From positions 1 to 42,328 of the forward strand of contig JAFTUV010000046.1 in assembly GCA_017466065.1 (NCBI GenBank): a stretch of 42,328 bases of DNA, given 5' to 3'. The translations under genes and the position numbers were made by a program. Positions 42,188-42,328 of this stretch are shown piece after piece. The notes beneath the pieces are model-generated. The model did no database searches. It was not told where the DNA came from and worked only from the letters and a program-made list of their open reading frames with translations. Source of the DNA: Bacteroidaceae bacterium (GTDB taxonomy: Bacteria > Bacteroidota > Bacteroidia > Bacteroidales > Bacteroidaceae). Every line of letters starts with the position of its first letter. Position 1 is the stretch's first letter.

Positions 42188-42328
42188 ATGAAAGTACTGT
42201 TAATAAATAATTATTTATACCGCCGTGGCGGAGCAGAAGTAGTGTTTCTCAACACAGGTGAACTTTTGAAAGCAAAAGGGCACGAAGTCGTCTATTTCAG
42301 CCAAGAGTGGAAAGAGAACATTCCCTGC
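42188..42328 (+). CDS. Glycosyltransferase, N-terminal part, cut by window end
   Basis: 47 codons from the ATG at 42188 to the right edge, no stop. MKVLLINNYLYRRGGAEVVF and LNTGELLKAKGHEVVYFSQ is the typical first beta-alpha unit of GT4 glycosyltransferases with the RGGAE loop. It continues the operon direction and lies 35 nt after the frameshifted acyltransferase. Confidence 0.75.
   Translation, partial: MKVLLINNYLYRRGGAEVVFLNTGELLKAKGHEVVYFSQEWKENIPC

Overview
The window looks like a chromosomal segment from a Bacteroidales bacterium (gut Bacteroides/Muribaculaceae/Barnesiella type; I do not commit to a genus). Reasons: a short 286-residue primary sigma factor of the Bacteroidetes type, repeated TAnnTTTG -7 promoter boxes with weak Shine-Dalgarno signals, a DUF5686 outer-membrane protein, a gliding-motility (CHU-type) C-terminal domain protein, a histone-H1-like Hc1 protein and a large GH2 beta-galactosidase with accessory domains.

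Layout. 1-537 is non-coding; it holds a consensus leftward promoter at 155-185 that may belong to an rRNA operon outside the window. 538-9865 holds housekeeping and envelope genes: DUF5686 protein (+), then on the minus strand a clostripain (C11) lipoprotein with a small exported protein, rpoD, and uvrA preceded by a CHU-type secreted protein. 10129-12659 (+) is a LysM/periplasmic-binding-like protein coupled to an outer-membrane beta-barrel, closed by a 59-nt perfect palindrome. 12741-16413 (-) is the complete dTDP-L-rhamnose operon rfbA-rfbC-rfbD-rfbB, with a 191-bp MITE-like element exactly filling the rfbD-rfbB gap. 16530-20555 (-) is the beta-galactosidase; 21145-21321 (-) is a 58-residue Hc1 gene.

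21975 to the right edge (+) is a surface-polysaccharide (EPS/capsule/O-antigen) locus. It begins after a hairpin-rich ~250-nt leader. Order: BY-kinase/chain-length regulator (wzc), SGNH hydrolase, ugd, wecB, wecC; then a repeat-rich non-coding stretch and a DUF1016-type nuclease pseudogene; then a sugar-modification set (FlaA1/CapD-like dehydratase, DegT aminotransferase, MaoC-like hydratase, CitE/HpcH-like lyase, PglD/NeuD-like acyltransferase, CBS-nucleotidyltransferase); then assembly genes (glycosyltransferase, Wzx flippase, acyltransferase, EpsG/Wzy polymerase, glycosyltransferase, frameshifted acyltransferase, and a glycosyltransferase cut by the window end). No Wza exporter, priming glycosyl-phosphate transferase or UpxY/NusG-like antiterminator is in view.

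How it fits together: ugd and wecBC give UDP-GlcA and UDP-ManNAcA, rfbACDB gives dTDP-rhamnose, and the middle block appears to make an activated, N-acylated amino sugar. The odd part is the MaoC + CitE pair, a CoA-ester hydratase/lyase module, sitting between the aminotransferase and the acyltransferase. My leading hypothesis for a new system is that it supplies an unusual acyl-CoA (or builds an unusual sugar acid) for the polysaccharide. Other notable items are an in-frame GC-rich palindromic insertion inside wecB, a G6 tract breaking an acyltransferase (possible phase variation), and hairpin repeats flanking the broken DUF1016 gene.
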